Source: CBDCWA01 sp965223255 (lineage in GTDB: Bacteria > Pseudomonadota > Alphaproteobacteria > Rhizobiales > Hyphomicrobiaceae). From it: a stretch of DNA of 64,000 nucleotides. The stretch covers positions 2,480,001-2,544,000 of the forward strand of contig CBDCWA010000004.1 in NCBI GenBank assembly GCA_965223255.1. Direction: 5' to 3'. Made by a program: the position numbers and the translations under genes. The notes below the pieces were generated by a model, which was given only the letters and a program-made list of their open reading frames with translations, searched no databases and was not told the origin of the DNA. Position 1 is the stretch's first letter. Every line of letters starts with the position of its first letter. This document shows positions 43,542 through 52,716 of this stretch, piece by piece.

Positions 43542-44702
43542 ATGATCACCCGACGATCATTTAATACCGGCACTGCAATGCTCGCCATGAGTGGTTTTAC
43601 GGCGCCGCTCCGTCAAGCCTTGGCGGCGCCTCGGTATCGCGGGCCCAACGTAATCGTGGTCCGGTTTGGCGGCGGCGTCCGACGTCGAGAAACCATAGAG
43701 CCTTCGCACAGCCATGCACCGTTCTTGCTGAACACCTTGGCTAAGCGCGGCGTATTGATTCCCGACGTGCGCATCGCTGATATCGATGGCATGGATACCA
43801 GCCATGCCGAAGGCACGATCAATATTCTGACCGGTCGATACGCAGCCTGGCGTGATGTCGGCTCGCGTTTTTTGGTCCGCCGGATCGAGCCAACATCCCC
43901 GACGCTCTTCGAATACTTTCGCAAGAGCTTCAATATCTCGCCGCACCAAGCCCTGTTGATCAATGGCGAAGACCGGCCACAGGAAGAGTTCTTTTCGTTT
44001 GCCCGCCATCGCCGTTTTGGTGGTGATTTCCGGGCCGAAGTCTTGAGCCTTTATCGCTACAAACGTTGGCTCTATGGCCAGTTGCGAAACGAAGCCAATA
44101 CCAATCCAAAGCTCCTGGCCAGTCTGAAGAAGCATCTCGAAAAAATTAGTCGTCATGAATTACCCGGCCGGGCGCCAAGACCAAATGTCAGGCTCGATCG
44201 CTTTTGGGCCAGGTGGCGCGCGGACTACCGCGAAACCGGCCTCATAAACCCGCGCGGCGATCGCTTGCTAACCGAACTGGCCCTTCGCGCCATGAAGGAC
44301 CTGAGCCCACGCCTAATGATGATCAATTATCAAGATCCCGATTACGTCCACTGGGGAAATGCCTCCCATTACACCCGTGCGATCGCTATCATTGATCAGG
44401 GCTTGCGTCAGTTGGTCGAGGCCGCTGATCGTCTCGGCCATTATGCTGGTCGAACCGCGTTCGTCGTCATTCCGGATTGCGGCCGCGATGCCAATCCGCT
44501 GATGAGTGTCCCCTTCCAGCATCATTTCAATTCCAGGTCGGCGCATGAGATTTGGGCGCTTGTTGCCGCACCCGGCGTCTCTCGCGGTAAGGTCTTGGAC
44601 AAGACGATCGATCAAAGTCAGATCGCTGCAACCATCGGTGCCATTATGGGTTTTCGAACACCCTATGCTCAAGCGAGCGCCATCAACGAGTTGTTCACAT
44701 GA
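43542..44702 (+). CDS. Tat-exported alkaline phosphatase-superfamily (sulfatase-like) protein
   Basis: ATG at 43542 (386 residues) behind GAGGCGG. The N-terminus MITRRSFNTGTAMLAMSG is a twin-arginine signal. The rest shows traits of the alkaline phosphatase/sulfatase/phosphoglycerate-mutase superfamily: GPNVIVVRFGGG, MDTSHAEGTINILTGRY (the usual nucleophile region) and the metal-binding QDPDYVHWG and VIPDCGRDANP. The exact activity (phosphodiesterase, sulfatase, phosphonate hydrolase) is unclear. The next gene overlaps it by 4 bases, so the two probably act together. Confidence 0.75.
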   Translation: MITRRSFNTGTAMLAMSGFTAPLRQALAAPRYRGPNVIVVRFGGGVRRRETIEPSHSHAPFLLNTLAKRGVLIPDVRIADIDGMDTSHAEGTINILTGRYAAWRDVGSRFLVRRIEPTSPTLFEYFRKSFNISPHQALLINGEDRPQEEFFSFARHRRFGGDFRAEVLSLYRYKRWLYGQLRNEANTNPKLLASLKKHLEKISRHELPGRAPRPNVRLDRFWARWRADYRETGLINPRGDRLLTELALRAMKDLSPRLMMINYQDPDYVHWGNASHYTRAIAIIDQGLRQLVEAADRLGHYAGRTAFVVIPDCGRDANPLMSVPFQHHFNSRSAHEIWALVAAPGVSRGKVLDKTIDQSQIAATIGAIMGFRTPYAQASAINELFT

Positions 44703-45670
44703 CCGCCGCCGCCATAGAAGGCCAGGCGCCTGCGCCGGCCCGCCCGCGCAACCGCTTTGTCGGATTGATACGCGCCGCGGTGCGTTATCTGGTATTGGTC
44801 CTTCTATGCCTGACACCGGCCACGGCAATTCTTGCTCTAGGTTGGCTGACGCGAAAAACTGCGGGCGACTGTTCAGCCAGGCTTGCTGGCAACAGACCGC
44901 CCCCCTGGCCCAACTTTGTTTTGGCGGAGGTGCGCAAAGATCGAACGTGGTGGGCGATCCTCTTTGGTGGCTTGATTGCCAATTTCAAGTCAGGACTAAA
45001 GGCATGGATTTCGATACTCATTCTCACTTTGCCCTTCTCCCTCGTTTGGCTTGCCGGATGGTTTGCCGGTTGGGAGAATTCATTCAATAAAGGCTACGAG
45101 CAATCCGGCGTCTGGCCCGTCATTTCTCTGTTGGCAGTAATTTTGTCGACGCCGTTTCTGTCGCTGGTGGCGATGGCACTCGCCCATCAGGCGGTCAACG
45201 GCACCATCGCAAGTGCAGTCCAACTCGGCCGTATTCTGAGCTTGGTGCGTTCCGCCGGCTGGCCCTATATCCTTCTCACGCTGTTGTTCGCGATTGGCGC
45301 CTTTGGCGTCTTTGCAGCACGCAGCCTGCCGACATTTGCCGAACAGTTTTCTCCCGACGTCGCGAGTGGGGACCCAGCCGCGATCCAGGCCTTCGCCAGA
45401 CGCTTTGAGTTTGCCATGACAGCGATACTGGTAGCCGGGGTATTGGTTATCCGCCACGCGTTGGCACGCATTTATGCATCTGCCGAACGTCGCCGTCTCG
45501 AACAAAAGCGTGCGAGTCGGATCAAGACATTTGTAATGTTTCTGCTCACAAGCCTTTTGTGGCTGGGTGCCGTGTTTTCGATCTACGTCACGCAGTTTGT
45601 CAATTATGCGTGGTGGTCATGGGTAAACCAACCAACCTACATGCTGCCGTGGCTTGGTCTGCCAATGTAG
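44699..45670 (+). CDS. Integral membrane protein of unknown function
   Basis: 323 residues with about six hydrophobic segments (near residues 25-48, 98-122, 137-160, 178-203, 235-254 and 275-300). There is an N-terminal Ala/Pro-rich cytoplasmic stretch and no recognised domain or motif. It starts inside the stop of the sulfatase-like gene (ATGA), so the two are translated together. It may anchor or serve the exported enzyme, which is inference. Confidence 0.75.
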   Translation: MTAAAIEGQAPAPARPRNRFVGLIRAAVRYLVLVLLCLTPATAILALGWLTRKTAGDCSARLAGNRPPPWPNFVLAEVRKDRTWWAILFGGLIANFKSGLKAWISILILTLPFSLVWLAGWFAGWENSFNKGYEQSGVWPVISLLAVILSTPFLSLVAMALAHQAVNGTIASAVQLGRILSLVRSAGWPYILLTLLFAIGAFGVFAARSLPTFAEQFSPDVASGDPAAIQAFARRFEFAMTAILVAGVLVIRHALARIYASAERRRLEQKRASRIKTFVMFLLTSLLWLGAVFSIYVTQFVNYAWWSWVNQPTYMLPWLGLPM

Positions 45671-45716
45671 CTGAAGCATACTTGGCCCATCACAATGTAA
45701 GCCGGGAGGAGATCAG

Positions 45717-46418
45717 ATGACATCGCCCAAAATCGTTTCCCGCGAAGAGTGGATTGAAGCCCGCAAAACCTTGCTTGAAAAAGAAAAGGAATTGAGCAAA
45801 GCCCGCGATGCGGTGTCCGCAGCGCGCCGTGAGCTGCCATGGGTCAAGGTTGAACAAGCCTATCAGTTTGATACTTTGGACGGCAAGAAATCCCTCGCCG
45901 ACTTGTTCGGCGATCATTCCCAGCTCATTGTGCAACATTTCATGCTGGGCAAGGGATGGGAAGCGGGCTGTCCGGCGTGCTCTTTTTGGGCTGACACTTA
46001 TGATGGCACAGATGTGCATTTGGCTCACCGTGACATCGCCTTTGTTGCAGTATCAAATGCACCCCTTGAAGAGATTGAGGCTTACCGCAAACGGATGGGG
46101 TGGGGTTTTACGTGGGTGTCGTCATACGGGACGACGTTCAACCGCGACTATCATGTCTCCTTTTCAGAAAAGGAACGGGCCGACCATCAGGCCTATTATA
46201 ATTACCGCTATACAACTTTCCCCTCGTCCGAGGCCCCGGGCGCCAGTGTCTTCGTGCGCCAGGACGACGGCACAGTTTTTCACACATATTCCTGCTACGC
46301 GCGTGGTCTCGACATATTGAATGGCGCCTATCATTACATGGACCTGACGCCCAAAGGCCGCGATGAGCAGGATCTGCCTTTTACAATGGCGTGGTTGCGC
46401 CGCCACGACGAATATTGA
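45717..46418 (+). CDS. DUF899 thioredoxin-fold protein
   Basis: 233 residues, opening with EEWIEARKTLLEKEKELSKA and PWVKVEQAYQFDTLDGKKSL, then LGKGWEAGCPACSFWADTYD (CxxC in the thioredoxin-like core), the pattern of the DUF899 (AhpC/TSA-like) family. Its function is uncertain and may be in redox or dithiol chemistry. A GGGAGGAG site precedes the ATG at 45717. Confidence 0.85.
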   Translation: MTSPKIVSREEWIEARKTLLEKEKELSKARDAVSAARRELPWVKVEQAYQFDTLDGKKSLADLFGDHSQLIVQHFMLGKGWEAGCPACSFWADTYDGTDVHLAHRDIAFVAVSNAPLEEIEAYRKRMGWGFTWVSSYGTTFNRDYHVSFSEKERADHQAYYNYRYTTFPSSEAPGASVFVRQDDGTVFHTYSCYARGLDILNGAYHYMDLTPKGRDEQDLPFTMAWLRRHDEY

Positions 46419-46511
46419 GCCGTTGCGTATTCCGCCTGAGCCGGTTTGATTGACGATCGCCCGAACCAGCCTATTATCCGGTATAGACCGACGCACATCC
46501 AGGGAGAGGCG

Positions 46512-47807
46512 ATGGCAACGTTGGAACAAAACGAGCTGTTGTGCCGCGTCGGGCCCGGCACTGGCATGGGCAGTGTTTTTCGGCGTTTCTGGCATCCCGT
46601 CTGTACGATTGGCCAGTTGCCGACACCCGATTGTGCACCATTGCGCGTGCGCATTCTTGGCGAAAACTATGTCGCGTTTCGAGATTCCAAGGGACGTGTC
46701 GGCGTACTGGACGAAGGCTGCATGCACCGCGGTGCGTCGTTGGCGCTAGGTCGTGTAGAGGACTGTGGCATCCGCTGCATTTATCACGGCTGGAAGTTCG
46801 CCGTTGATGGCAAAGTTCTTGCCGTGCCGAACCACCCTGACCCGGACTATATCGCGCGCCAACGCGCCAATGCCTATTCCGTAAGAGAGGCAGGTGGACT
46901 CGTTTGGGCCTATCTCGGCCCTAGCGAACTTGAGCCGCCATTCCCGCACTATCCGTTTTTCGATTTCCCCGAAGAGAACGTTTTCCCGGTCCGCTTTAAC
47001 CTGCAGTCGAATTATCTCCAGAACTTGGAAGGCGGTCTCGACAGCTCGCACACAACGATGCTGCATACCGACTATATTCGCCCGAGCTGGCGCGATGGCG
47101 CACCGAAAGACGCCATGGCCAATGCTGCCCCGGCAATCGAGGTTGAAGACACGTCCTTCGGCTATCACTATGCTGCCATTCGCCACTTCACGGACGAGAC
47201 CGGGGAGCGGCGTGACAATATCCGCATAATGCCATTCATAATGCCCTACGCGCGGATCATTCCGGGCCGTCGCGGCAAATCCTTTGGCGGCCAATCCGAC
47301 ACCCATGCCGACCTGTTTGTTTTCGAGGTGCCGGCGGATGATGAAAATACCTCGACATTTCTGGTTATCTACAGCCCGAGACCAGTCAATCGCCAAGCAG
47401 CCCTCATCCGGCTTGGCCTCGACGATCCCGCCGTCTGGTCCGAAACCGACCCCGACTTGAAATTGTCCATGGACGACCTGTTTGGCCAGGATCGCGCCGC
47501 AATGGCGAACAGCTGGACAGGCCTTGGTGGTGGCATCGTTGTCGAGGACGCGGCGGTGATCTGTTCCATGGGCAGGATCTTCGACCGCTCCAAAGAACAT
47601 CTTGTTCCGGCCGACCGCGCTTTGGTCAGGGCGCGTCGGATACTTCTGGAATCGGCAAAGCGTGTGGCAGACGGTGGGGACCCGATTGGTCTCGATGTTG
47701 ATTGTTCAAAAGTTTCCGCGTTTGATGGTGTGATGCCAGACCTCGATCACTGGCGCGAACTAGTGCCCGGGCACGTCGTGCGCAATACCGACGCCAAAAC
47801 CGTTTAA
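46512..47807 (+). CDS. Rieske non-heme iron oxygenase (phthalate 4,5-dioxygenase-like)
   Basis: 431 residues from the ATG at 46512 (AGGGAGAGG). Rieske centre CMHRGASLALG...CIYHGWKF, then the mononuclear iron site in NLEGGLDSSHTTMLH (D-x2-H-x4-H). The long alpha-subunit form resembles phthalate 4,5-dioxygenase-type oxygenases. The substrate is not determinable. It converges with a second Rieske gene, with about 30 bases between the stops, suggesting a shared pathway but separate promoters. Confidence 0.85.
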   Translation: MATLEQNELLCRVGPGTGMGSVFRRFWHPVCTIGQLPTPDCAPLRVRILGENYVAFRDSKGRVGVLDEGCMHRGASLALGRVEDCGIRCIYHGWKFAVDGKVLAVPNHPDPDYIARQRANAYSVREAGGLVWAYLGPSELEPPFPHYPFFDFPEENVFPVRFNLQSNYLQNLEGGLDSSHTTMLHTDYIRPSWRDGAPKDAMANAAPAIEVEDTSFGYHYAAIRHFTDETGERRDNIRIMPFIMPYARIIPGRRGKSFGGQSDTHADLFVFEVPADDENTSTFLVIYSPRPVNRQAALIRLGLDDPAVWSETDPDLKLSMDDLFGQDRAAMANSWTGLGGGIVVEDAAVICSMGRIFDRSKEHLVPADRALVRARRILLESAKRVADGGDPIGLDVDCSKVSAFDGVMPDLDHWRELVPGHVVRNTDAKTV

Positions 47808-47835
47808 CGTGTTCGGCGTAGCCCGCCGTGTGGTG

Positions 47836-48876
47836 TTACTCCGCCGCCACGGCGTGACGCTCGCTGGCGATCATCTCTTCCAGCATGCGCCTGGCGGCCA
47901 GACCACCGGCATCGTGCTTCATATTGAACCGCTTTGCATCCGGCTTTGTATCAACATTTTCCTGCTGCGCTTTGATGATATCCAGATCTTCGAGAAACGC
48001 GGCATAGATGTTGTTATAGACGAGATCCGTCATCCAGCTTTGATCGATCTTGAAGTTGTGCGCACCGGCCCAGAAATAATGTGTGGTCGTTTCGGTCTCC
48101 GGCGTAATCATATTCAAGTTTCTAATCGATATGCCCTGTGATCTATCACCGTCCTTGGCGCCGGTACCAGCGATCGCACAACCGACATCAAGGCGCACGA
48201 ACGCGGCCGGCGTCCAATCAATAATCTGCCAGCGATCGACGTGCTGGTCTTCGCCAAAACCACCGGCGCGTTGAAAGAATGGCGGCGGCGGACTGTCCAT
48301 AATCCATCGCGTAACTCTAACGCCCTCGCCATGCTTTTGAGCTTCCATTGGCGTCTGCGCGACCTTGTCGGTGCCAAGCGTTGTTGGATGCACAAAGCTT
48401 AGATGCGAGAGATCCAAAAGGTTTTCGATCAACAGCACATAGTTTGCTTCGAGGTGCATCAAGTCACCCTTTGCGCGCCAAGCCGGATCGTCGATCCAAT
48501 GAAAGTCCTCAATCGTGTCCGGATCGGCGAGCGCCGGATCACCCATCCAGATCCACACCAGTTTGTAGCGTTCGACAACTGGGTATGACCGGACACCGGC
48601 GCCTGGGCTGGGCAAATCCTGGCCAGGCGTCAATACGCATTTGCCGCTGCGGTCATAGCGCCAGCCGTGATAAGGGCATTCGACCACATCACCGAACAAT
48701 TTGCCCTTCGACAGCGGCGCATGACGATGGCAGCACCGGTCTTCGAGAGCGATTGGCTCACCGGCAAGGGAGCGAAACAGCACCACCGGCTCATTGAGCA
48801 GCAATCGCCGCAACATGCGATGCCGGCCGATTTCATGGTTCCAAGCAGCGACATACCAACGATTGTGCAAGAACAT
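47836..48876 (-). CDS. Rieske oxygenase (vanillate O-demethylase oxygenase-like)
   Basis: 346 residues from the ATG at 48876 (GGGAG upstream). Rieske motif DRCCHRHAPLSKG...ECPYHGWRY and the iron-binding NLLDLSHLSFVH. The short form with MFLHNRWYVAAW at the start is typical of VanA and related O-demethylases. No reductase (VanB-type) gene is in view, so electrons must come from another reductase. It sits head to tail with the hydrolase gene upstream on the same strand. Confidence 0.85.
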   Translation of the reverse strand: MFLHNRWYVAAWNHEIGRHRMLRRLLLNEPVVLFRSLAGEPIALEDRCCHRHAPLSKGKLFGDVVECPYHGWRYDRSGKCVLTPGQDLPSPGAGVRSYPVVERYKLVWIWMGDPALADPDTIEDFHWIDDPAWRAKGDLMHLEANYVLLIENLLDLSHLSFVHPTTLGTDKVAQTPMEAQKHGEGVRVTRWIMDSPPPPFFQRAGGFGEDQHVDRWQIIDWTPAAFVRLDVGCAIAGTGAKDGDRSQGISIRNLNMITPETETTTHYFWAGAHNFKIDQSWMTDLVYNNIYAAFLEDLDIIKAQQENVDTKPDAKRFNMKHDAGGLAARRMLEEMIASERHAVAAE

Positions 48877-48956
48877 GCGATACTCCCGTCGGGCCCGGCC
48901 CTGGAAAAAGCCAGCCAACAATCAATCAAGACAAACAGACCACAGCTTCCCTATCG

Positions 48957-49658
48957 TCATTCCGCTGCCGTCTGCTTGCCGGCGACCAACAACTTTTCGA
49001 TAACCTGATCAGTCGTTTGAACATCGCCGAATGTCACTAGGAACTTGCCGAGTGTGTGGGCATGCAGGTCTTGACTTTCATCCCAGTTGCCATCGGAAAC
49101 CATGATGGTGCGATAGCCGAGCATGCTGGCGTCGCGCGCTGTCGATTCGCAGCACGTGCTGGTTGCGACGCCAACGATGAGCACGGTATCGACGCCATGG
49201 CGCTGCAATTGCTGTTCAAGCTCGGATGTGTAGGGCAGGAAGCCCGAGTAGCGAATTTTGATGGCTATATCGTCTTGCGGCTGCACATCGCAATCCTTAT
49301 GGATCGGGAATCCATCGCCGTCCGGCGCCATCAGGCGTTGGCGGTTGGCCCAACTGGCAGGCGACGTAGCTTCTGCACGATTGGCCCAATCTTTAGGATC
49401 AGCAGGCGCTTCAGTCTGGATCCAGATGACCTTGCCGCCGCTCTGCCGCAGGGTATCGGCCAGCCGATTGATGTCGGGGATCAAATCTGTCCCACCGTCG
49501 ATGCAGGAGGGCATACCGTCGACCAAAAAATAATTCTGCATATCCACGACCACCAACGCCGTGCTGGTCGGCACCAGGGTGTGATAAGCGTGGATACTGC
49601 CGTTGCGCTTGGATTTTGCCCGTTCGACGAAATAAGGATCGATGTCCGTCTTGCTCAT
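48957..49658 (-). CDS. Isochorismatase-family cysteine hydrolase
   Basis: 233 residues with the triad of the family: TALVVVDMQNYF (aspartate), IKIRYSGF (lysine) and GVATSTCCESTARDASMLGY (cysteine). Members hydrolyse amides such as biuret, nicotinamide or carbamoyl compounds. A good Shine-Dalgarno (GGAAAGG) precedes the ATG. It lies directly upstream of the VanA-like gene, so it may remove an amide from the same substrate class. Confidence 0.88.
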   Translation of the reverse strand: MSKTDIDPYFVERAKSKRNGSIHAYHTLVPTSTALVVVDMQNYFLVDGMPSCIDGGTDLIPDINRLADTLRQSGGKVIWIQTEAPADPKDWANRAEATSPASWANRQRLMAPDGDGFPIHKDCDVQPQDDIAIKIRYSGFLPYTSELEQQLQRHGVDTVLIVGVATSTCCESTARDASMLGYRTIMVSDGNWDESQDLHAHTLGKFLVTFGDVQTTDQVIEKLLVAGKQTAAE

Positions 49659-49885
49659 GGCGCTGCCTTTCCTGCTTAGAACGTGAGGTTTGGGGCAGTG
49701 AAGCGCGCAATCACCCGTCTGGCAAGTGGATTCCCGAAAATTCGCTGACGGCCGCCGTCCTAGAAAGTCTATCCACTTAAGTGTTGGTCAAAGCTGCGCG
49801 TCGGGGATAAAGTGGGTCGAACAAAAATGACCGACCGCGATGACCCGCGCCCAAGGCTGTCATCGACAATTGAGGAGGACGCACC

Positions 49886-50695
49886 ATGTTCGCCAAAATC
49901 AATCACGTGGCAATTGTTAGTCAGTATTACGCGACGCTTGCGGCCTTTTACCAGTCCGCATTCCGGATGCAGCGATCCTCTAAGGATCGGCCCAATCGCG
50001 CCATTACTGTGGGTGACGGTTACGTGGGTCTCAACATCAATCCACGCAAAGCCGGCCGGCCGGCGGGGCTCGATCACTTTGGCATCGAAGTAGAAGACAT
50101 GGAAGTGGCATTCGAGCGCCTTGAAGCATATGATCTGGCTGCCTACGTAAAACGGCCATCCACCCGTCCCTTTGCTGCGATTACCGCTAACGATCCTGAT
50201 GGCAATGTCTTTGATATTTCACAACGGCAGGCAAAAAACCGGGATTCCATTTACGTTGAGAACTCTGGCGAACAGGCCGAACGTTGCATCAGTCACGTAG
50301 CGATCCGCACTATGCGCCCCGACGAAATGGCTCGCTTTTATACCGATGTGTTCGAGCTTAAAGAACAGAATGCGGCCGCCGGTGATCCAAACCATTATCT
50401 TACGGATGGGAAGGTCACGCTGGTCATCATGCCATGGCGCATCAACAATTATGTCGGCCAAAGTATTTTGCCGACCGGCATGGATCATTTCGGTTTTACC
50501 GTTGAAAAGCTCGATCAGTTTAAGCAAGACGTGGACGACATGATCGGTAACAACCCATGTCTCAATACGATTCCCGTCGGCCGTGGCCCGGAGCAAAGCA
50601 AACGGTTAGAGCTCCTCCAACGCCAATGCCCGTTTGCTGATCATTTCATCTCCGATCCCGATTTTACAATGATCGCCGTCACTGAGCGGGCATAA
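49886..50695 (+). CDS. Two-module VOC family protein (extradiol dioxygenase-like)
   Basis: 269 residues with two repeated VOC modules: residues 1-115 (MFAKINHVAIVSQYYATLAA, GLDHFGIEVEDMEVAFERLE) and 130-269 (CISHVAIRTMRPDEMARFYT, GMDHFGFTVEKLDQFKQDVD). Histidines at the module starts and a glutamate-type end are arranged as in 2,3-dihydroxybiphenyl-type dioxygenases, but the family also holds lyases and isomerases. GAGGAGG before the ATG. Divergent from the hydrolase/Rieske pair. Confidence 0.8.
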   Translation: MFAKINHVAIVSQYYATLAAFYQSAFRMQRSSKDRPNRAITVGDGYVGLNINPRKAGRPAGLDHFGIEVEDMEVAFERLEAYDLAAYVKRPSTRPFAAITANDPDGNVFDISQRQAKNRDSIYVENSGEQAERCISHVAIRTMRPDEMARFYTDVFELKEQNAAAGDPNHYLTDGKVTLVIMPWRINNYVGQSILPTGMDHFGFTVEKLDQFKQDVDDMIGNNPCLNTIPVGRGPEQSKRLELLQRQCPFADHFISDPDFTMIAVTERA

Positions 50696-51312
50696 CGCGC
50701 ACGCCCATCAGCTCAATTTTGTTAACCACAAAGGTTTTGCGCCCGGGCACCTAAAATGCGTGTTTCGGAAGGCCGTGTCGCGCCCATTTCAATCAGTTTG
50801 AGAATATGACGGTTGGGCGAGAAACTCATTCTACTCGTTTGGATCAAAATATAAGGCTCTGGACGAAGGGATTAAGTCCATGCAAGCTTGATGTGATTAC
50901 AGTCTGCCTACTATTGTGACGGCGCTGTTGCAACGGGTCTAAGTATTGCAATTCAGATCAGTTTTCGTATCGCTGGAATTGATCTAAAAATCCTGCCGGG
51001 TCAAATGGCAACAACCCGCAAAAATTGTCACGGCGCCCCATCGTAGCCCGAAATTCAGTTCAAGCAAAAAGCATCTTTCCGCAAGTCAAAGACGCCATGA
51101 GCCGGCGCCAATAGTCGGAGTTGAGTCAATGTAGAAATTATTATGCGTGTCCTCGCCGCTGCCAGTGTCAGCGCCTTGCTGGACATAACCGTCCAGGCTT
51201 ATGTTGATTTAGCAGTGGTGCAATCGCGCGGGCTTTACGCTTTCTCCGAGGTTGGGCGCAGTCGTCTCTCAACGTATTGGTATCATGATAAGTCAATCAT
51301 TGGAGTTTTCCG
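50696..51312. other. Gene-poor stretch
   Basis: About 620 bases. A 59-codon frame from ATG 51144 (MRVLAAASVSALLDITVQAY...) has a hydrophobic start but no ribosome site and overlaps the bactofilin start. It is not called. No RNA or clear terminator is seen. Confidence 0.5.
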
Positions 51313-51666
51313 GTGTCGGTAATAAGTAAGGATCTGACCATCGTCGGCAGCGCCCTTCGTATCGTATCAATGGGAGAGCTAGTTATAGAAGGCAGCGTTG
51401 CTGGCGACGTCTTTGGCGAAGAAATAAAGATTGGTCCCGAAGCTGTGGTATCTGGCGGTGTCAATGCCCGCAATGTGACGGTTGACGGGACGGTTTCCGG
51501 CAAAATAACTGCGATCTCCGTTGCTTTGAATCCGACTGCCAACGTGTCCGCCGAGATCTACCACAATTCTTTGACCATCCACGCAGGCGCTATGTTCGAG
51601 GGCCAGTCCCGACGCAGTGACGACAAAACCGTCCTAACACCCGACTTGCAACAAGCAGCGAGCTAG
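51313..51666 (+). CDS. Bactofilin (polymer-forming cytoskeletal protein)
   Basis: 117 residues, GTG start behind GGAG. A short right-handed beta-helix core built of six-residue steps (SVAGDVFGEEIKIGPEAVVS, VNARNVTVDGTVSGKITA, LNPTANVSAEIYHNSLTIHA) with short disordered ends is the bactofilin pattern. Bactofilins polymerise without nucleotides and position stalk, cell wall or adhesion enzymes. It has no partner peptidase gene next to it here. Confidence 0.9.
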   Translation: MSVISKDLTIVGSALRIVSMGELVIEGSVAGDVFGEEIKIGPEAVVSGGVNARNVTVDGTVSGKITAISVALNPTANVSAEIYHNSLTIHAGAMFEGQSRRSDDKTVLTPDLQQAAS

Positions 51667-52184
51667 CCGGACCGATCGTGCGCTTATCGTTGACGACGCG
51701 CACTAAGAGCGCAAACTCGACCGTTCGCCGATCATTGGCCTCGCGCGAGCACGGTCGGCAGACGCAGGGGCATTTACCAATCAAAACAGGGTGGTCAAGC
51801 GTCTTTTATCTGCATCCTTTGTGCCCGCTGCGCCAACAATTCTGATTTGATCTATTGCACCTCAGAAAGATTAGATCGCAATTAAGATTAATGCCAAAGT
51901 GACGTGGTCTCCGATCTATCGCGCGGCTGGACCTTCCGTCGTGGTTACGATACCCATAGCGGGCAAACGCGATCGTGATCTATTCGTCGAGGATGGGGAG
52001 GCGGCGCAATCATGCTGCAATCGAACGCGGGTTCGCGCTTTGCTTCAGGGTTACTCATCACCTGAGGATGGATTATGCATTGCGAGAAGTCGGTACTGTC
52101 AAAGCAGTTCCAATTTTGGGCAAAATGATCGTGGAATTATAGTCTAACTATACAACAAGCCGGAGCGGCCGGGGGCCCACAAAT
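51667..52184. other. Intergenic stretch
   Basis: About 520 bases with no credible gene. An 82-codon frame at 51899-52147 lacks a domain and a ribosome site. No repeat or hairpin of note. Confidence 0.5.
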
Positions 52185-52691
52185 ATGCGCGTGATCAGAA
52201 TCGAATTGATAGCTCTCCTGCACTCGAACGACGACAATTTGAGCCTGGCGTCCGAAGAGATGCGCGCAATGCTCGTCCGCGAGATCGCCTCGATGGACGC
52301 AGAGATTACCGAGGATGTGCGCCAGCGCGCGAGCGCGTATTTCCCGGAAAACTACAGCGTATTTGTACGCACCCGCTTGGACAGCCAAGAACTGAGCACT
52401 CTGACCGAACTTTGGGTCGTTGACCCGACGGTGCGCTGGCCGGCTGGACTATTGTCACGTTCAGCTTGGAAATTGCTGTCCCCGATGCTCGCCCATGTGG
52501 TCGAGGAGTCCTATGAGAGCCGATTGCAGCGCGTCAAGGTCGACATTGACCCAAGCCGTATCAAGGTCATTTCGTTGATACCAACCCGCGGTTGGCGAGA
52601 CCCTGTTCTCCTGTCGATCGCCATGGTCATTCTTACCAGCATATACTGGCTCTTCGCCCACAACTGGCTAATGGGGTTGATCGGGTTCTGA
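52185..52691 (+). CDS. Tail-anchored hypothetical protein
   Basis: 168 residues, unknown family. The N-terminal 130 residues are soluble and mixed (EMRAMLVREIASMDAEITED, RTRLDSQELSTLTELWVVDP), and a single membrane helix closes the protein (LSIAMVILTSIYWLFAHNWL). A C-terminal helix with almost no tail is a tail-anchor layout. It follows the bactofilin gene after a gap, so a cytoskeletal or envelope role is only a guess. Confidence 0.55.
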   Translation: MRVIRIELIALLHSNDDNLSLASEEMRAMLVREIASMDAEITEDVRQRASAYFPENYSVFVRTRLDSQELSTLTELWVVDPTVRWPAGLLSRSAWKLLSPMLAHVVEESYESRLQRVKVDIDPSRIKVISLIPTRGWRDPVLLSIAMVILTSIYWLFAHNWLMGLIGF

Positions 52692-52716
52692 CCTGACGGC
52701 ACACTCGTCAGCTGGC

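Noticed and set aside
46746..47600. 284-codon minus-strand open frame
   Set aside because: Antisense to the Rieske oxygenase gene. The Rieske motifs are on the plus strand.
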